Notes: a model not told the origin generated them from the sequence alone. Positions 51,892-61,033 are shown, counted from the stretch's first letter. The stretch is 64,000 bases of DNA from Pyrinomonadaceae bacterium (GCA_014380365.1 JACMJZ010000007.1:62001-126000), one strand, 5' to 3'. Numbers and translations: made by a program.

Positions 51892-53070
51892 ATGTCTTCC
51901 TTTCCCACTCGAAATAACACTGCTGGTCAGCGCCCCACTTGGGCGGAGATCGACCGCAACGCTCTTGCAGCGAATTTGCAGATCGTAAAGAGCCACGTTG
52001 GCGCTGATGTAAGTGTGATGGCTGTGGTGAAGGCTAACGCTTATGGCCACGGCGCGGTGGAGTGTGCGCGGCGGTTGGAAGCGGAAGGCGCAGACTGGTT
52101 TGGCGTGGCGTTGCCGGAAGAGGGAATCGAACTAAGAAATGCGGGCGTAACTAAACCCATTCTCTGTCTTGCCGGCTTTTGGGAGGGGCAAGCGGCGGCT
52201 TGTCTTCAGTACAAGCTTGTTCCGGCCGTCTATCGTTTCGACTTGATCGAGGCGATCGATTCAGCTGCGCGCGAACGAGGTGAAGTCGCGGATGTTCACA
52301 TCAAGATTGATACCGGCATGGGACGGCTAGGCGTTCGCTTCGACGAGGTTAACGACTTTGCGGGGGCACTCAAGAGATTCAAGAATATCCGTGTCGACGG
52401 TTTGATGACTCACTTCGCTGCTGCTGACGAGCCGTCGTGTGGCCCGCTAACGAAGGATCAGATTCGACGGTTCGAGCATGCCGTCGCTGTGTTTCGCGAA
52501 CAGGGATACCGGCCGAGCTATCGTCACCTCTCGAATTCTGCCGGCATCTTTGCTCAACCCGAGGCGTCAGGAAACTCTGACAGGGAAACGGGCGCAAACA
52601 TGGTGCGTCCCGGCGGTGTGTTGTATGGACTCTGGCGCGACATACTCGATCCGGCGCATCGAGATCAGGAATTCCAGCCCGTGATGTCGCTTCACTCCCG
52701 CATTACCTTGTTGAAGTGGGTTCCGGCGGGCGAGACCGTCGGCTATGGCTGCACCTTTGAAGCGTCGCGCAAGACGTTGGTCGCCACAATTCCGCTGGGC
52801 TACGACGATGGTTATATGCGCGCCTTATCGAATCGCGGTCACGCCATTATCCGCGGAGTGTACGCAACGGTTATCGGCCGCATATCGATGGACCTCACCT
52901 TGATCGACGTCACCAACGTGCCGGATGTTCAGTTAGACGACAGAGTCATACTGCTCGGCCAGGCCGATGGCCTTTCGATAACCGCGGAAGAACTGGGCAA
53001 GATTGCGGGCACGCTGTCGTATGAAGTGACGTGCGGTGTTGGCAGCCGAGTGCCGCGATTCTTCGCGTAA
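51892..53070 (+). CDS. alr: alanine racemase
   Basis: A 392-residue PLP enzyme that supplies D-alanine for peptidoglycan. The PLP lysine is in AVVKANAYGHG (Lys47), HIKIDTGMGRLGVR follows, and the second catalytic Tyr is in VGYGCTFEAS. The barrel and C-terminal beta domain are complete, with ISMDLTLIDVT near the end. It is transcribed away from the three-NTPase operon. The thioredoxin-like gene starts 31 bp downstream. Confidence 0.97.
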   Translation: MSSFPTRNNTAGQRPTWAEIDRNALAANLQIVKSHVGADVSVMAVVKANAYGHGAVECARRLEAEGADWFGVALPEEGIELRNAGVTKPILCLAGFWEGQAAACLQYKLVPAVYRFDLIEAIDSAARERGEVADVHIKIDTGMGRLGVRFDEVNDFAGALKRFKNIRVDGLMTHFAAADEPSCGPLTKDQIRRFEHAVAVFREQGYRPSYRHLSNSAGIFAQPEASGNSDRETGANMVRPGGVLYGLWRDILDPAHRDQEFQPVMSLHSRITLLKWVPAGETVGYGCTFEASRKTLVATIPLGYDDGYMRALSNRGHAIIRGVYATVIGRISMDLTLIDVTNVPDVQLDDRVILLGQADGLSITAEELGKIAGTLSYEVTCGVGSRVPRFFA

Positions 53071-53101
53071 CCTCTTAGTGTTGGTTGCTGATTGAGAAGT
53101 A

Positions 53102-53671
53102 ATGTTAAAAAACAAGCGTTGGAAGTGGCTGATACTCACGTGCGTCGCGCTCGCTGCGGTTGGCGCTGCGGCGATTGGTTTATGGAGACCCGGCTCAGAG
53201 GTTGTTCTTACAGACATCAACAACATTGCAGAACTGAGCGCGCGGTTCAATCAGGACAAAGGAACTCCGCGCCTTGTGCTATTGCTTTCGCCCACGTGAC
53301 CGGAGTGTCTTTCTGGCGCCCGGCGGGTGCAAAAGGAAATCCTCGAAGCACATCCTTCTGCGAAGCTTCGTGTTTACGTCGTTTGGTTTTCAATGATCGG
53401 GACTGATGCCCGCTCAAGGTGGGGCTGGACTGGCGGAGTATTAAACGACGCAAGGGCCGTGCATTTTTGGGATGAAAAGAAAAGGGTTGGACGTTTCTAC
53501 GCTGGCAAGGATCCTGAATCAGACGACCCCGATGTCGTTTGGGACGCTTACTACCTTTATGGCCCGGATGCCGAGTGGACGACGACAGCGGCACCGCTAA
53601 GCGGCGACGGCGCGACCGTACGCGCTGAGTTTGATGAGCTTAAGAATGAGCTCGCGCCATTTCTGAAGTAA
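53102..53671 (+). CDS. thioredoxin-like protein, candidate selenoprotein (UxxC)
   Basis: Read through an in-frame TGA at 53297-53299, one frame codes for 189 residues. It has an N-terminal membrane anchor (WLILTCVALAAVGAAAIGLW, about 9-28), then a strand and redox loop LVLLLSPT-[TGA]-PEC-LSGARRVQKEIL, then LRVYVVWFSMIG, VHFWDEKKRVGRFYAG and VWDAYYLYGPDAEW. The TGA sits exactly at the first position of a C-x-x-C-like redox motif, as in UxxC selenoproteins. A hairpin fitting bacterial SECIS rules starts 17 nt after the TGA. Without read-through there would be a 65-residue fragment and an orphan C-terminal part lacking its own ribosome site. The alternative is a nonsense mutation of a Cys codon. 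No sel genes are in the window. Confidence 0.75.
53316..53330 (+). promoter_or_regulatory. SECIS-like hairpin downstream of the in-frame UGA
   Basis: GCGCCC (53316-53321), loop GGC, GGGTGC (53325-53330): six base pairs including one G-U. A lower stem CTTT/AAAG can extend it. The apical loop begins 23 nt after the UGA and has G at its first two positions. Bacterial SECIS elements need a G among the first two loop bases and a UGA-to-loop distance of roughly 16-37 nt, so it fits. Confidence 0.6.
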
Positions 53672-53763
53672 CGCTGTTCGGTGCTGTATTCGCCGGGACC
53701 GTTTGCTGGGAGCGCAGGCATCCTGCCTGCATCTTCGTTTCCCCTTCGAGAGGTATCAGCAAG

Positions 53764-54474
53764 TTGAATTCATCACCTGAAAACCTCAAAGTCAGCATCA
53801 ACGAGCGTGACAGTGTGACCGCGCTGCTCTATCTCGCGGCAAAGCGCGACCGCAAAGGAATCACTCTAATCTTAGGGCACGGTGCGGGCGCGAATCAGTT
53901 GCATCCCTTCATGCAACTCTTCGCGAAGGGACTGGCCGCGCGTGGCCTGGACGTCTTGACGTTCAATTTCGTCTACATGGAACAGGGTCGTCGTGTGCCG
54001 GATCCGAAAGCGAAACTGGAGTCGTGCTACCGGGCGGTGATCGAGGCGGCGCACAAGCATTCGAAGTTGAAAGGGAATCAGATCGTGATTGGCGGCAAGT
54101 CCATGGGCGGACGCATCGCCTCGCAGGTTGCGGCTGCGATGGAGGCGGACGCCGGTCCAGACTCTTCTGCTACCGCTTCAATTTCCGGCTTGGTCTTCCT
54201 GGGCTACCCACTACATCCGCCCGGCAATCCCGAAAAACTTCGCGACGCACATCTGGATCAGATCAAGGCGCCCATGCTTTTCGTGCAAGGCGCACGGGAT
54301 GCGTTTGGCACTGAGGATGAGATTCGGGGTGTAATCAAAAGACTCAAGTTACCGGCCACGCTCCACGCCATCGAAGGCGGCGACCACTCGTTGAAAGTTC
54401 CCAAAAGCTCGAGTCTCACACAAGAACAAGTCTACGAATCCGCTATGGACACGATAGTCACTTGGCTGAATTGA
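53764..54474 (+). CDS. alpha/beta hydrolase (TEX30/KANL3-like)
   Basis: A 236-residue cytoplasmic hydrolase of the dienelactone-hydrolase/TEX30 type. The oxyanion loop is LGHGAGANQLHPFM, the nucleophile is in IGGKSMGGRIASQ (GxSxG as GKSMG), the acid is in QGARDAFGT and the His is in EGGDHSLKV. TTG start at 53764 with GAGAGG upstream; this also fits the length of the family. Substrate unknown. The P450 gene follows after 17 bp, so they may be cotranscribed. Confidence 0.88.
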   Translation: MNSSPENLKVSINERDSVTALLYLAAKRDRKGITLILGHGAGANQLHPFMQLFAKGLAARGLDVLTFNFVYMEQGRRVPDPKAKLESCYRAVIEAAHKHSKLKGNQIVIGGKSMGGRIASQVAAAMEADAGPDSSATASISGLVFLGYPLHPPGNPEKLRDAHLDQIKAPMLFVQGARDAFGTEDEIRGVIKRLKLPATLHAIEGGDHSLKVPKSSSLTQEQVYESAMDTIVTWLN

Positions 54475-54491
54475 AACTCGGCTGGTAATCC

Positions 54492-55847
54492 TTGCCTTTT
54501 GTCAGGGCATGGCTTATAAGGCTGCGCACAAGGCGCCTCAGGCTTTCGCTCTCGTCATCTTACAGCTCTTCCAGCGCCTTAGATTGGAATCTCCGATTGC
54601 CTCGCTTTGCCACCCATGGTCTCAAACTGCGAGCCACGCTCAGAGTTAAGTTATTCCATCTGTTGATCGGCCCCGGTTTGCTGCGGCCAATTTTTACTTT
54701 GCTGCGCAAGATCTGTCCCATCCTGGTGCTTGGCAAGAACGCAATCGTCACGCGTCATGCCGACGTTATCGAAGTGCTCACGCGCGACACTGACTTCACC
54801 ATCGCCGAGATCAATGAGGCTCGTTTCAGCCAGGGCGACGGCCCCTTCATCCTCGGGATGGACCGTTCGCCGCAGTACGACCTTGAGTCGGCCACCTTGC
54901 GCCAGGTTGTGCGGCCCGATGACCTTGAACAAATTCGCCGCCTCGTGAAGCAGGAGGCTGAAAGACTTGTCGCTGCAGCTCGGCCCCATGCGAAGATTGA
55001 CGTCGTAAATGGACTGGCGCGGGTTGTGGCGGTGAGGCTTGTGGACAGCTACTTCGGCATTCCCGCTCCCGATGACCCTTCGATGATGCGTTGGATGCGC
55101 GATATTTTTCACGGGCTATTCTTTAATCCGACTGGGGACGCGAGCGTTAATCGTGACCTCGAACGTTCGGCCCCAGAACTACGCGAACACATGAATGGAG
55201 TGATTGCGGAGCGCAAGTCTCGTCTTCACGAGCCGGATCAACCGGACGACGTGTTGGGCCGCTTGCTGTTGCTGCAAAATGCAGAGAACGCCTGGCTCGA
55301 CGATCGCTCAGTCCGACGCAATCTGGGTGGGCTCATCGTGGGCGCGGTGGACACTACTTCCAAGTTCGTCACGCTCGCGATTGACGAGCTGTTGCGACGT
55401 CCGGTCGCGCTTGCCGCGGCGCGGGCGGCAGCGATGGCAGGCGAAATCCAGACGGTACAGGATTACGCTTACGAAGCGGCGCGTTTCAATCCGCATCACC
55501 CTGTGCAAGCGCGGTTCTGTAAGCATGAAACGAAAATCGCTGGCGGGACATTGCGGGCGCGCGAAATCCCCGCCGGTACGACGGTATACGTGGCCACGCT
55601 ATCGGCGATGTTTGACCCGGAAGGGTTTGTCGAACCCAAAAAGTTTCGCGTCCACCGCGAGGTCGAGTATCTCCACTTTGGTTATGGCATGCATCGCTGC
55701 TTTGGGCGCGCGATAAACGGCGTGCAAATTCCTGAACTAGTGTCCACTCTCGTGCGGTTGCCTAATCTGCGTCGGGCTGCCGGGCAAGCCGGTCGCATCG
55801 CATGGGACGGTCCCTTTCCCGAACGATTGATTCTTGAATTCGACTGA
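54492..55847 (+). CDS. cytochrome P450
   Basis: A heme monooxygenase of up to 451 residues. The I-helix oxygen-binding motif is GAVDTTSK (about 283-290), ExxR is EAAR (about 328), and the heme-binding loop is FGYGMHRCFGRAI with Cys near 402. The N-terminus is Ser/Arg-rich and may be over-extended: TTG 54492 is the first possible start, but TTG 54582 would also give a complete fold. No ferredoxin or reductase gene is adjacent. It is the first of three closely packed genes with a duplicated-domain protein and a Dyp peroxidase, suggesting a joint oxidative pathway. Confidence 0.92.
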   Translation: MPFVRAWLIRLRTRRLRLSLSSSYSSSSALDWNLRLPRFATHGLKLRATLRVKLFHLLIGPGLLRPIFTLLRKICPILVLGKNAIVTRHADVIEVLTRDTDFTIAEINEARFSQGDGPFILGMDRSPQYDLESATLRQVVRPDDLEQIRRLVKQEAERLVAAARPHAKIDVVNGLARVVAVRLVDSYFGIPAPDDPSMMRWMRDIFHGLFFNPTGDASVNRDLERSAPELREHMNGVIAERKSRLHEPDQPDDVLGRLLLLQNAENAWLDDRSVRRNLGGLIVGAVDTTSKFVTLAIDELLRRPVALAAARAAAMAGEIQTVQDYAYEAARFNPHHPVQARFCKHETKIAGGTLRAREIPAGTTVYVATLSAMFDPEGFVEPKKFRVHREVEYLHFGYGMHRCFGRAINGVQIPELVSTLVRLPNLRRAAGQAGRIAWDGPFPERLILEFD

Positions 55848-55871
55848 GGTACGGCGGCAGGAGACCGCGAG

Positions 55872-57134
55872 ATGAAACAGACAATTCTGACGTTCATTAC
55901 CCAGGTAAACCCTGACCGAGTCTCAGAACTAAGAACGCTACTCGACGTCATGGGCTCCAACGTTGAGCAGAATCCTTACATTCCTTATCTCGACTTGAAG
56001 TTGCTGCACTTCTCGAGTCTGGTGCTCACTGACGACGACGTCTATGGCGCATACCTTGTTTTTGAGAACAACTTCGACGGCGAACTCGATCAATATCTTG
56101 ATGACCTTTACGCCCATGCCGCCGAAGGTTTGCACCTCATTTACAGTTGCTGCCTTGATTATCCTGCGGGCAGCGCCACCGAAAAGACCCAACTGCTTTC
56201 CTATCTACGCGCGCATATCGTCCATCCCAACGCCTACCACATTGGCAACGTGGGCCGGAGCGCCGTGCGCACCCAACAGGAAGATGCCCTCCGCGATGGG
56301 TTCGAAGACTTTCTTGACGAAGTGGTGGCGCAAGGCGACGTAGGACCGGCCAGCTCGATCCGGAAAAAGGTCCAAACGTTGGTTCGGAGTCAGCCTGCGT
56401 TCGCGTGGGCGGCCAATGTTGAGCCGCGACAGACACCTTTGGAGTATGCAGTCCCGCGGCTCAAGTTCGCTATTGCGGCGGTGATGGCCCTGCTGCTGTC
56501 GCCGATTTTGATTCCGTTGGCAATAGTCTGGATCGTCATGTTGCGTTGGACTGAGACTCATGAGCCGGCACCGCCAGAACTCGACGTGAAGGAGCACATC
56601 AAGGAACTGGTGAAGCGCGAAGATCGCACGCACATCGTTCAAAATCACATGTGCAGCATCACGACAGTCAAACCCGGACTGTTTCGGCGGGCAACGCTTT
56701 GTGGCGTCCTCTGGCTGATTAACCTGCTCGCGCGCACTTTTTTCGACAAAGGCGAGCTGAGCGGTATTCCCAGTATCCACTTCGCCCACTGGTCGATGAT
56801 AGACAACGGACGGCGTCTGCTGTTTGTGAGCAACTTCGACGGTAGTTGGGAAAACTATCTGGACGATTTTATTGATAAAGCTGCATTTGGGCTGACCGCC
56901 GTCTGGACCAATACCTCGGGCTTTCCCAAAACGAGCTGGCTGGTAGGCGAAGGCGCGCGGGATGGTTCGCGCTTCAAGGCGTACGCGCGCGCCAGCATGA
57001 CCTACACGAATGTTTGGTACAGCGCCTATACGCAGTCAACGGTGCAAACTATCGACAACAACAGCCGGATCCGTGAAGACTTGTTTAGGACGCTTGATGT
57101 GACGGCGGCGCGCGACTGGGTGCGACGTTTCTAA
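55872..57134 (+). CDS. membrane protein with duplicated ferredoxin-like domain
   Basis: A 420-residue protein with an internal duplication around one or two membrane helices. The first copy (about 45-95) reads HFSSLVLTDDDVYGAYLVFENNFDGELDQYLDDLYAHA (in part); the second (about 297-340) reads HFAHWSMIDNGRRLLFVSNFDGSWENYLDDFIDKA (in part). Both share H-F-(S/A), LVFxNFDG/LFVSNFDG and YLDD. A hydrophobic segment (about 198-222) and another near 277 separate them. The fold resembles the dimeric alpha-beta barrel of Dyp peroxidases and chlorite dismutases, though no heme ligand is obvious. It lies 24 bp after the P450 and 17 bp before the Dyp gene, so it is part of their operon. Confidence 0.8.
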   Translation: MKQTILTFITQVNPDRVSELRTLLDVMGSNVEQNPYIPYLDLKLLHFSSLVLTDDDVYGAYLVFENNFDGELDQYLDDLYAHAAEGLHLIYSCCLDYPAGSATEKTQLLSYLRAHIVHPNAYHIGNVGRSAVRTQQEDALRDGFEDFLDEVVAQGDVGPASSIRKKVQTLVRSQPAFAWAANVEPRQTPLEYAVPRLKFAIAAVMALLLSPILIPLAIVWIVMLRWTETHEPAPPELDVKEHIKELVKREDRTHIVQNHMCSITTVKPGLFRRATLCGVLWLINLLARTFFDKGELSGIPSIHFAHWSMIDNGRRLLFVSNFDGSWENYLDDFIDKAAFGLTAVWTNTSGFPKTSWLVGEGARDGSRFKAYARASMTYTNVWYSAYTQSTVQTIDNNSRIREDLFRTLDVTAARDWVRRF

Positions 57135-57151
57135 ATCAGGAGACTAACCTC

Positions 57152-58621
57152 GTGGCTGAACTCAAAGCCGAAGACATGCAGGATATCCAGGGGTTCGTCA
57201 TCAGCGGCTACGCCCACCTGCCGTGCGTGAGTTACCTGCTGCTGGGCATAAGCGATCCCCCATCGGCGCGTGGCTGGCTGGCACGACTCGTTAACGAGGT
57301 CACAACCAGCGAAGGCAAGGAATTGATTTCCTGTCTCAATGTCGCGCTTACGCATCGCGGGCTAAGGCGAATGGGCCTGGATGAGGAGACGCTCGATACG
57401 TTCTCGCGGCCGTTTGTCGAGGGAATGGCAACGCAGCACCGTTCTCGAATCCTTGGCGACGGCACGGAGAATGGGCCCACAAACTGGGATTGGGGCGGCA
57501 ACCTGACGTCGGAACCCGCGAAGCCTGATGAGACCAAAGCCGTTGATATCCTGCTGCTCCTTTTTGGTAGAGACGAAACTACGCTCGATAAACTGGTCAA
57601 CGAGCATCGCGCTCGTCTTGCGCAGTGTGGACTTACGTTAGTCCTGCCGCTCGGAGCCGGACGGCAACCCGACATCCACGAACATTTCGGTTTCGCCGAC
57701 GGGATGGGTCAGCCCGCCATCGAAGGCACCATCCAAACAAGGGACGCCGCCCCTCGGAACGTGATCAAGACTGGTGAGATTCTGCTGGGCTACGTCAATG
57801 ATTACGGCAAGCTGGCGGATAGTCCTACGCTACGGGCCGACCTCGATCCGCAAGACGTTTTGCACGACCAGCCTCCAGTCGATCCAACTGAGCAAGCTCG
57901 ACCGTCAGGCGCCAGCCCGCCGGTAATGCGCGATCTCGGACGCAACGGGACCTATCTGGTCTTTCGCCAGTTGGCCCAGCATGTGGCGAAATTCTGCCAC
58001 TACCTCGACGAAGCAACGCGCACGCTCGACGAAGAATTGGATTCAACGGCCAGCGACCGGTTGGCGGCGAAGTTTGTCGGGCGTTGGCAAAACGGTGCGC
58101 CGTTAGTCCTGTCACCCGACACGGACGATCCTGCGTTGAGCAAGGAAGACGACTTTGGTTATCGAGACAGCGATGCGCACGGGTTCAAGTGTCCAATCGG
58201 TTCACACGTTCGGCGTTCCAATCCGCGCGACAGTATCGGACCGGACGCTGCAAAGGCGCTGGCGACGGCGAATCGACACCGGATCCTCCGGCGGGGTCGA
58301 TCATACGGAGTTCGGCCCGAGGATCGGCGGGTTGATGATGGCGTTCCACGAGGACTCCACTTCCTATGCCTGAATGCCGACATCGAACGTCAGTTCGAGT
58401 TTGTTCAGCAGACCTGGATCAACAACCCTGTGTTTGGAGGCCTGGATGGCGAAGTCGATCCGCTGGTCGGAAATCTCACGAAGGGCGACGAAATATTCAC
58501 CGTGCAAGCTGACCCGCTTCGCACGCGCGTCCATAATTTGGAGCGCTTCGTGACAGTGAAAGGCGGCGCCTATTTCTTTTTGCCCAGCCTCCGCGCCCTG
58601 CGCTATTTGGCAAGCCTGTAA
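57152..58621 (+). CDS. Dyp-type heme peroxidase
   Basis: A 489-residue dye-decolorising-type peroxidase. The distal GxxDG motif appears as HFGFADGMGQP (about 181-191; Asp is the acid-base residue). The heme region includes CPIGSHVRRSNPRDS (about 345-359) with the proximal His and distal Arg, and FLCLNADIERQFEFVQQTW follows. There is no signal peptide. GTG start at 57152 with AGGAGA upstream. It is longer than bacterial A/B types and closer in size to C/D (P-series) types. It probably uses peroxide to oxidise a product or substrate linked to the P450 (inference). Confidence 0.94.
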   Translation: MAELKAEDMQDIQGFVISGYAHLPCVSYLLLGISDPPSARGWLARLVNEVTTSEGKELISCLNVALTHRGLRRMGLDEETLDTFSRPFVEGMATQHRSRILGDGTENGPTNWDWGGNLTSEPAKPDETKAVDILLLLFGRDETTLDKLVNEHRARLAQCGLTLVLPLGAGRQPDIHEHFGFADGMGQPAIEGTIQTRDAAPRNVIKTGEILLGYVNDYGKLADSPTLRADLDPQDVLHDQPPVDPTEQARPSGASPPVMRDLGRNGTYLVFRQLAQHVAKFCHYLDEATRTLDEELDSTASDRLAAKFVGRWQNGAPLVLSPDTDDPALSKEDDFGYRDSDAHGFKCPIGSHVRRSNPRDSIGPDAAKALATANRHRILRRGRSYGVRPEDRRVDDGVPRGLHFLCLNADIERQFEFVQQTWINNPVFGGLDGEVDPLVGNLTKGDEIFTVQADPLRTRVHNLERFVTVKGGAYFFLPSLRALRYLASL

Positions 58622-58640
58622 GTCAACTTGGAGAATGGTC

Positions 58641-59486
58641 ATGACCGAACCGCTGCACCCGTTGGAAAACCAGCCTGATCACTTGAAGTCACTCATCGAG
58701 GAGATTCGCGATGATCTCAAGAATCAAGGCGCTTTGAAGAAGGAGATTCTGGCGGAACTAACACCCAAGAGTTTCAAGAGTGACATCTTGGAAATCACCA
58801 GGCATCCCATTATCCTGCTCATCATAGGGTCAATTTTCGGAGGCTGGCTGTCATCGTGTTACCAAAGCCGCGAGTGGAACAGACAGCAGCAGGAATTGAC
58901 GCAGAAACAAAAGGTGGAAAAGAAACTTGCCGCAAGAGACGAGACCATCGACGCGATTATCGAAGCGCATGCGGCTGCAGAAGCGGCGGTGCGACCTCTC
59001 ATCTATGAGAATATGGTGACATTTGTAACGAATGATAAGGACCGGGTTAAAGAACGGAGCGAAGCGAGCAAAAAATGGCAAAAGGAGCGCCTGAGGTTGT
59101 CACAGAATCTGGCGCTATATTTCACCGACCCGGCTATTAGAGCGAAGTTCTCCGAAATCATTGACCTGAAGAATCCAAAGGGTAATCTATTGTTTGTCGA
59201 AGTTAACAACATCGTTGCCGCAGCCAAAGAGAACCCGGAGCTTTTGGATGAAAGTGCGAAGCCCTTCGGGAAACAATCTGCCAAATACAGGGCCTTCAAG
59301 GAGGCAATAAGAGATAACGTGTTCGCCTTGACCCCTATCGCGATGAAGAAAACTATAGAGCTTAGGGAGCTAATGCAGAAAGAGATTCAAAAGGACGGTC
59401 CTGCACCCCACTGGCTGATTCCTCGGGGCTTGCGATGGCTGCTCAACGAACCAGGTGGCAACGGGCAAGCAACCCCCAGCAAGTAG
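58641..59486 (+). CDS. single-pass membrane coiled-coil protein of unknown function
   Basis: A protein of 281 residues. ATG 58641 was preferred over ATG 58635 because GGAGA lies at the right distance only for the former. A charged N-terminal part (1-55) is followed by one membrane helix (HPIILLIIGSIFGGWLSSCY, about 55-74), then a Gln/Lys/Glu-rich coiled coil (about 78-105) and a mostly helical domain. I do not recognise the family. It follows the Dyp gene by 19 bp. Confidence 0.65.
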   Translation: MTEPLHPLENQPDHLKSLIEEIRDDLKNQGALKKEILAELTPKSFKSDILEITRHPIILLIIGSIFGGWLSSCYQSREWNRQQQELTQKQKVEKKLAARDETIDAIIEAHAAAEAAVRPLIYENMVTFVTNDKDRVKERSEASKKWQKERLRLSQNLALYFTDPAIRAKFSEIIDLKNPKGNLLFVEVNNIVAAAKENPELLDESAKPFGKQSAKYRAFKEAIRDNVFALTPIAMKKTIELRELMQKEIQKDGPAPHWLIPRGLRWLLNEPGGNGQATPSK

Positions 59487-59543
59487 GGCGAATAGGGATT
59501 TAGCGCCAAGCGGCAACCCAGCAAGTAGTTTAAAGGAGGTCAC

Positions 59544-60056
59544 ATGAAACGTAGAATAACCCCAAGACTCCAGATCCTAGTCCTGATTGTATTTTCACTC
59601 TTACTCACCGCTTGTCCCAAAGACAACCCGGATCCAGTAAGAAAGTATGCGAAGTCCGTGGATAACATGGCCTCAGCGATCAACTCTATGATCAAGGCCA
59701 AGCGCAGTCTGGCAAGCAACGGCCGCATCGCGCCTGCGGAAGACCTAAAGTTAACCAAAGCTTTGCTCATCGCGAATGAAGCAGTCACGGTGTTTCATGG
59801 ACGGGTGAAACGGTTGGAAGATTGTGACTGCGTTATAGAGTGCCCTGGCAAGCCATGCGAAGGATGTTGTTTTTCGTCTTTCCGCGACCCAGCAACGAGA
59901 GCCGAACTGACGGTGATGCTGAACAACGTGACATCAGCTATTGACGATCTGAATAATCAAGGTGTTCTAGGCGTAACCGATTCAGTGTCCAGAGAGAGAC
60001 TGGCTCGATTCATCGCGACCATCAAAGCAGCAATTGCCGTCTTCAGCGGAATCTGA
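59544..60056 (+). CDS. lipoprotein with Cys-rich insert (tandem paralogue A)
   Basis: A 170-residue lipoprotein: signal peptide with lipobox LLTAC (Cys24) and a helical mature part. Residues about 32-85 (RKYAKSVDNMASAINSMIKA..., RSLASNGRIAPAEDLKLTKA) and the ending LARFIATIKAAIAVFSGI are almost the same as in the next lipoprotein. A Cys-rich loop (DCDCVIECPGKPCEGCCFSS, about 93-112) is present only here and could bind a metal or form disulfides. AAAGGAGG precedes the ATG. Confidence 0.85.
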   Translation: MKRRITPRLQILVLIVFSLLLTACPKDNPDPVRKYAKSVDNMASAINSMIKAKRSLASNGRIAPAEDLKLTKALLIANEAVTVFHGRVKRLEDCDCVIECPGKPCEGCCFSSFRDPATRAELTVMLNNVTSAIDDLNNQGVLGVTDSVSRERLARFIATIKAAIAVFSGI

Positions 60057-60519
60057 TGTCCGTCCTAATGTGTTGTGGGAGGTTGTCGCTGGGAGGTACT
60101 GACGAGGTGTTGCCTGAACTTGCTCACAGCAGGTGCAGAGGCTAGGCAGATCCCTCATCACAACAAAACGTTTTCCCGTCGAGAAGAGGACTCTCAGAAA
60201 TGTCCTGAACTTTAATGTCATAAGAGAGTAGAGGGGTAGCAAAATACTCTGACGCGGGCGCGTTTCGGCACAGTGAGCATCTTCTGGAACGTTATGTCCC
60301 AGACAAGGAGGGCCCTGAGGAACGCAGCAAAAACATTGACGGAAGATAGACTTTGCGATACTTATCTAACGCTTTCCTGAACTCCACCGGCTGATCCTCC
60401 GAGCTTGCGTCTCCGCTTTCTCCCGTGTACCAGTCGTCACAGATCAGGCGAACCCGAGATCCATTAACGAATTTTTCATCTCACAGCAACCCTGAGAGTA
60501 GTTTCCAAAGGAGATCAAA

Positions 60520-60978
60520 ATGAAACCTAGAACAATTCCAAGGCTCCACGTCCTGGGCCTGATCGTGTTTTCACTCTTACTTACCGCCTGCCCCCAGGAT
60601 AACCCGAATGATCCGCTGAGAAAATATGCCAAGGCTGTGGACAACATGGCCGGAGCGATCAACTCTATGATCAAAGCCAAGCGCAGTCTGGCCAGCAACG
60701 GCCGCATCTCGCCGGCGGAAGATCTGACTTTGACTAAGGCATTGCTTGTGGCAAATGAGGCAGTCACAGTATTTCATACGCGAGTGAAATCGCTGACAGT
60801 CGCGCCTGATGCGTCAACGAAAGCGGAGTTGATCACGATGCTGAATAATGTCACCACCGCTATTGACAACCTGAATAGTCAGGGCGTGATCGGGGTCAGC
60901 AACGCCGACTCTAAAAGTAAACTGGCTCGCTTCATCGCGACAATCAAGGCTGCAATAGCTGTCTTTAGCAGCCTTTGA
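60520..60978 (+). CDS. lipoprotein (tandem paralogue B)
   Basis: A 152-residue lipoprotein: same lipobox LLTAC, same helical body and same final helix as its neighbour 463 bp upstream, but without the Cys-rich loop. AAAGGAG precedes the ATG and even the upstream untranslated bases are similar. A recent duplication is inferred. The gap 60057-60519 holds no recognisable gene, repeat or hairpin that I can support. Function unknown. Confidence 0.85.
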   Translation: MKPRTIPRLHVLGLIVFSLLLTACPQDNPNDPLRKYAKAVDNMAGAINSMIKAKRSLASNGRISPAEDLTLTKALLVANEAVTVFHTRVKSLTVAPDASTKAELITMLNNVTTAIDNLNSQGVIGVSNADSKSKLARFIATIKAAIAVFSSL

Positions 60979-61033
60979 TCAGGCGCCGACTGGCAGTCAA
61001 TCGTCAATAACTCACACAAACGGAGGTGCAACA

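Noticed and set aside
53327-53671. A separate 114-residue gene downstream of a 65-residue gene
   Set aside because: Both are in the same frame, divided only by one TGA at a redox-motif position, and the second lacks a ribosome site. One read-through gene explains it better.
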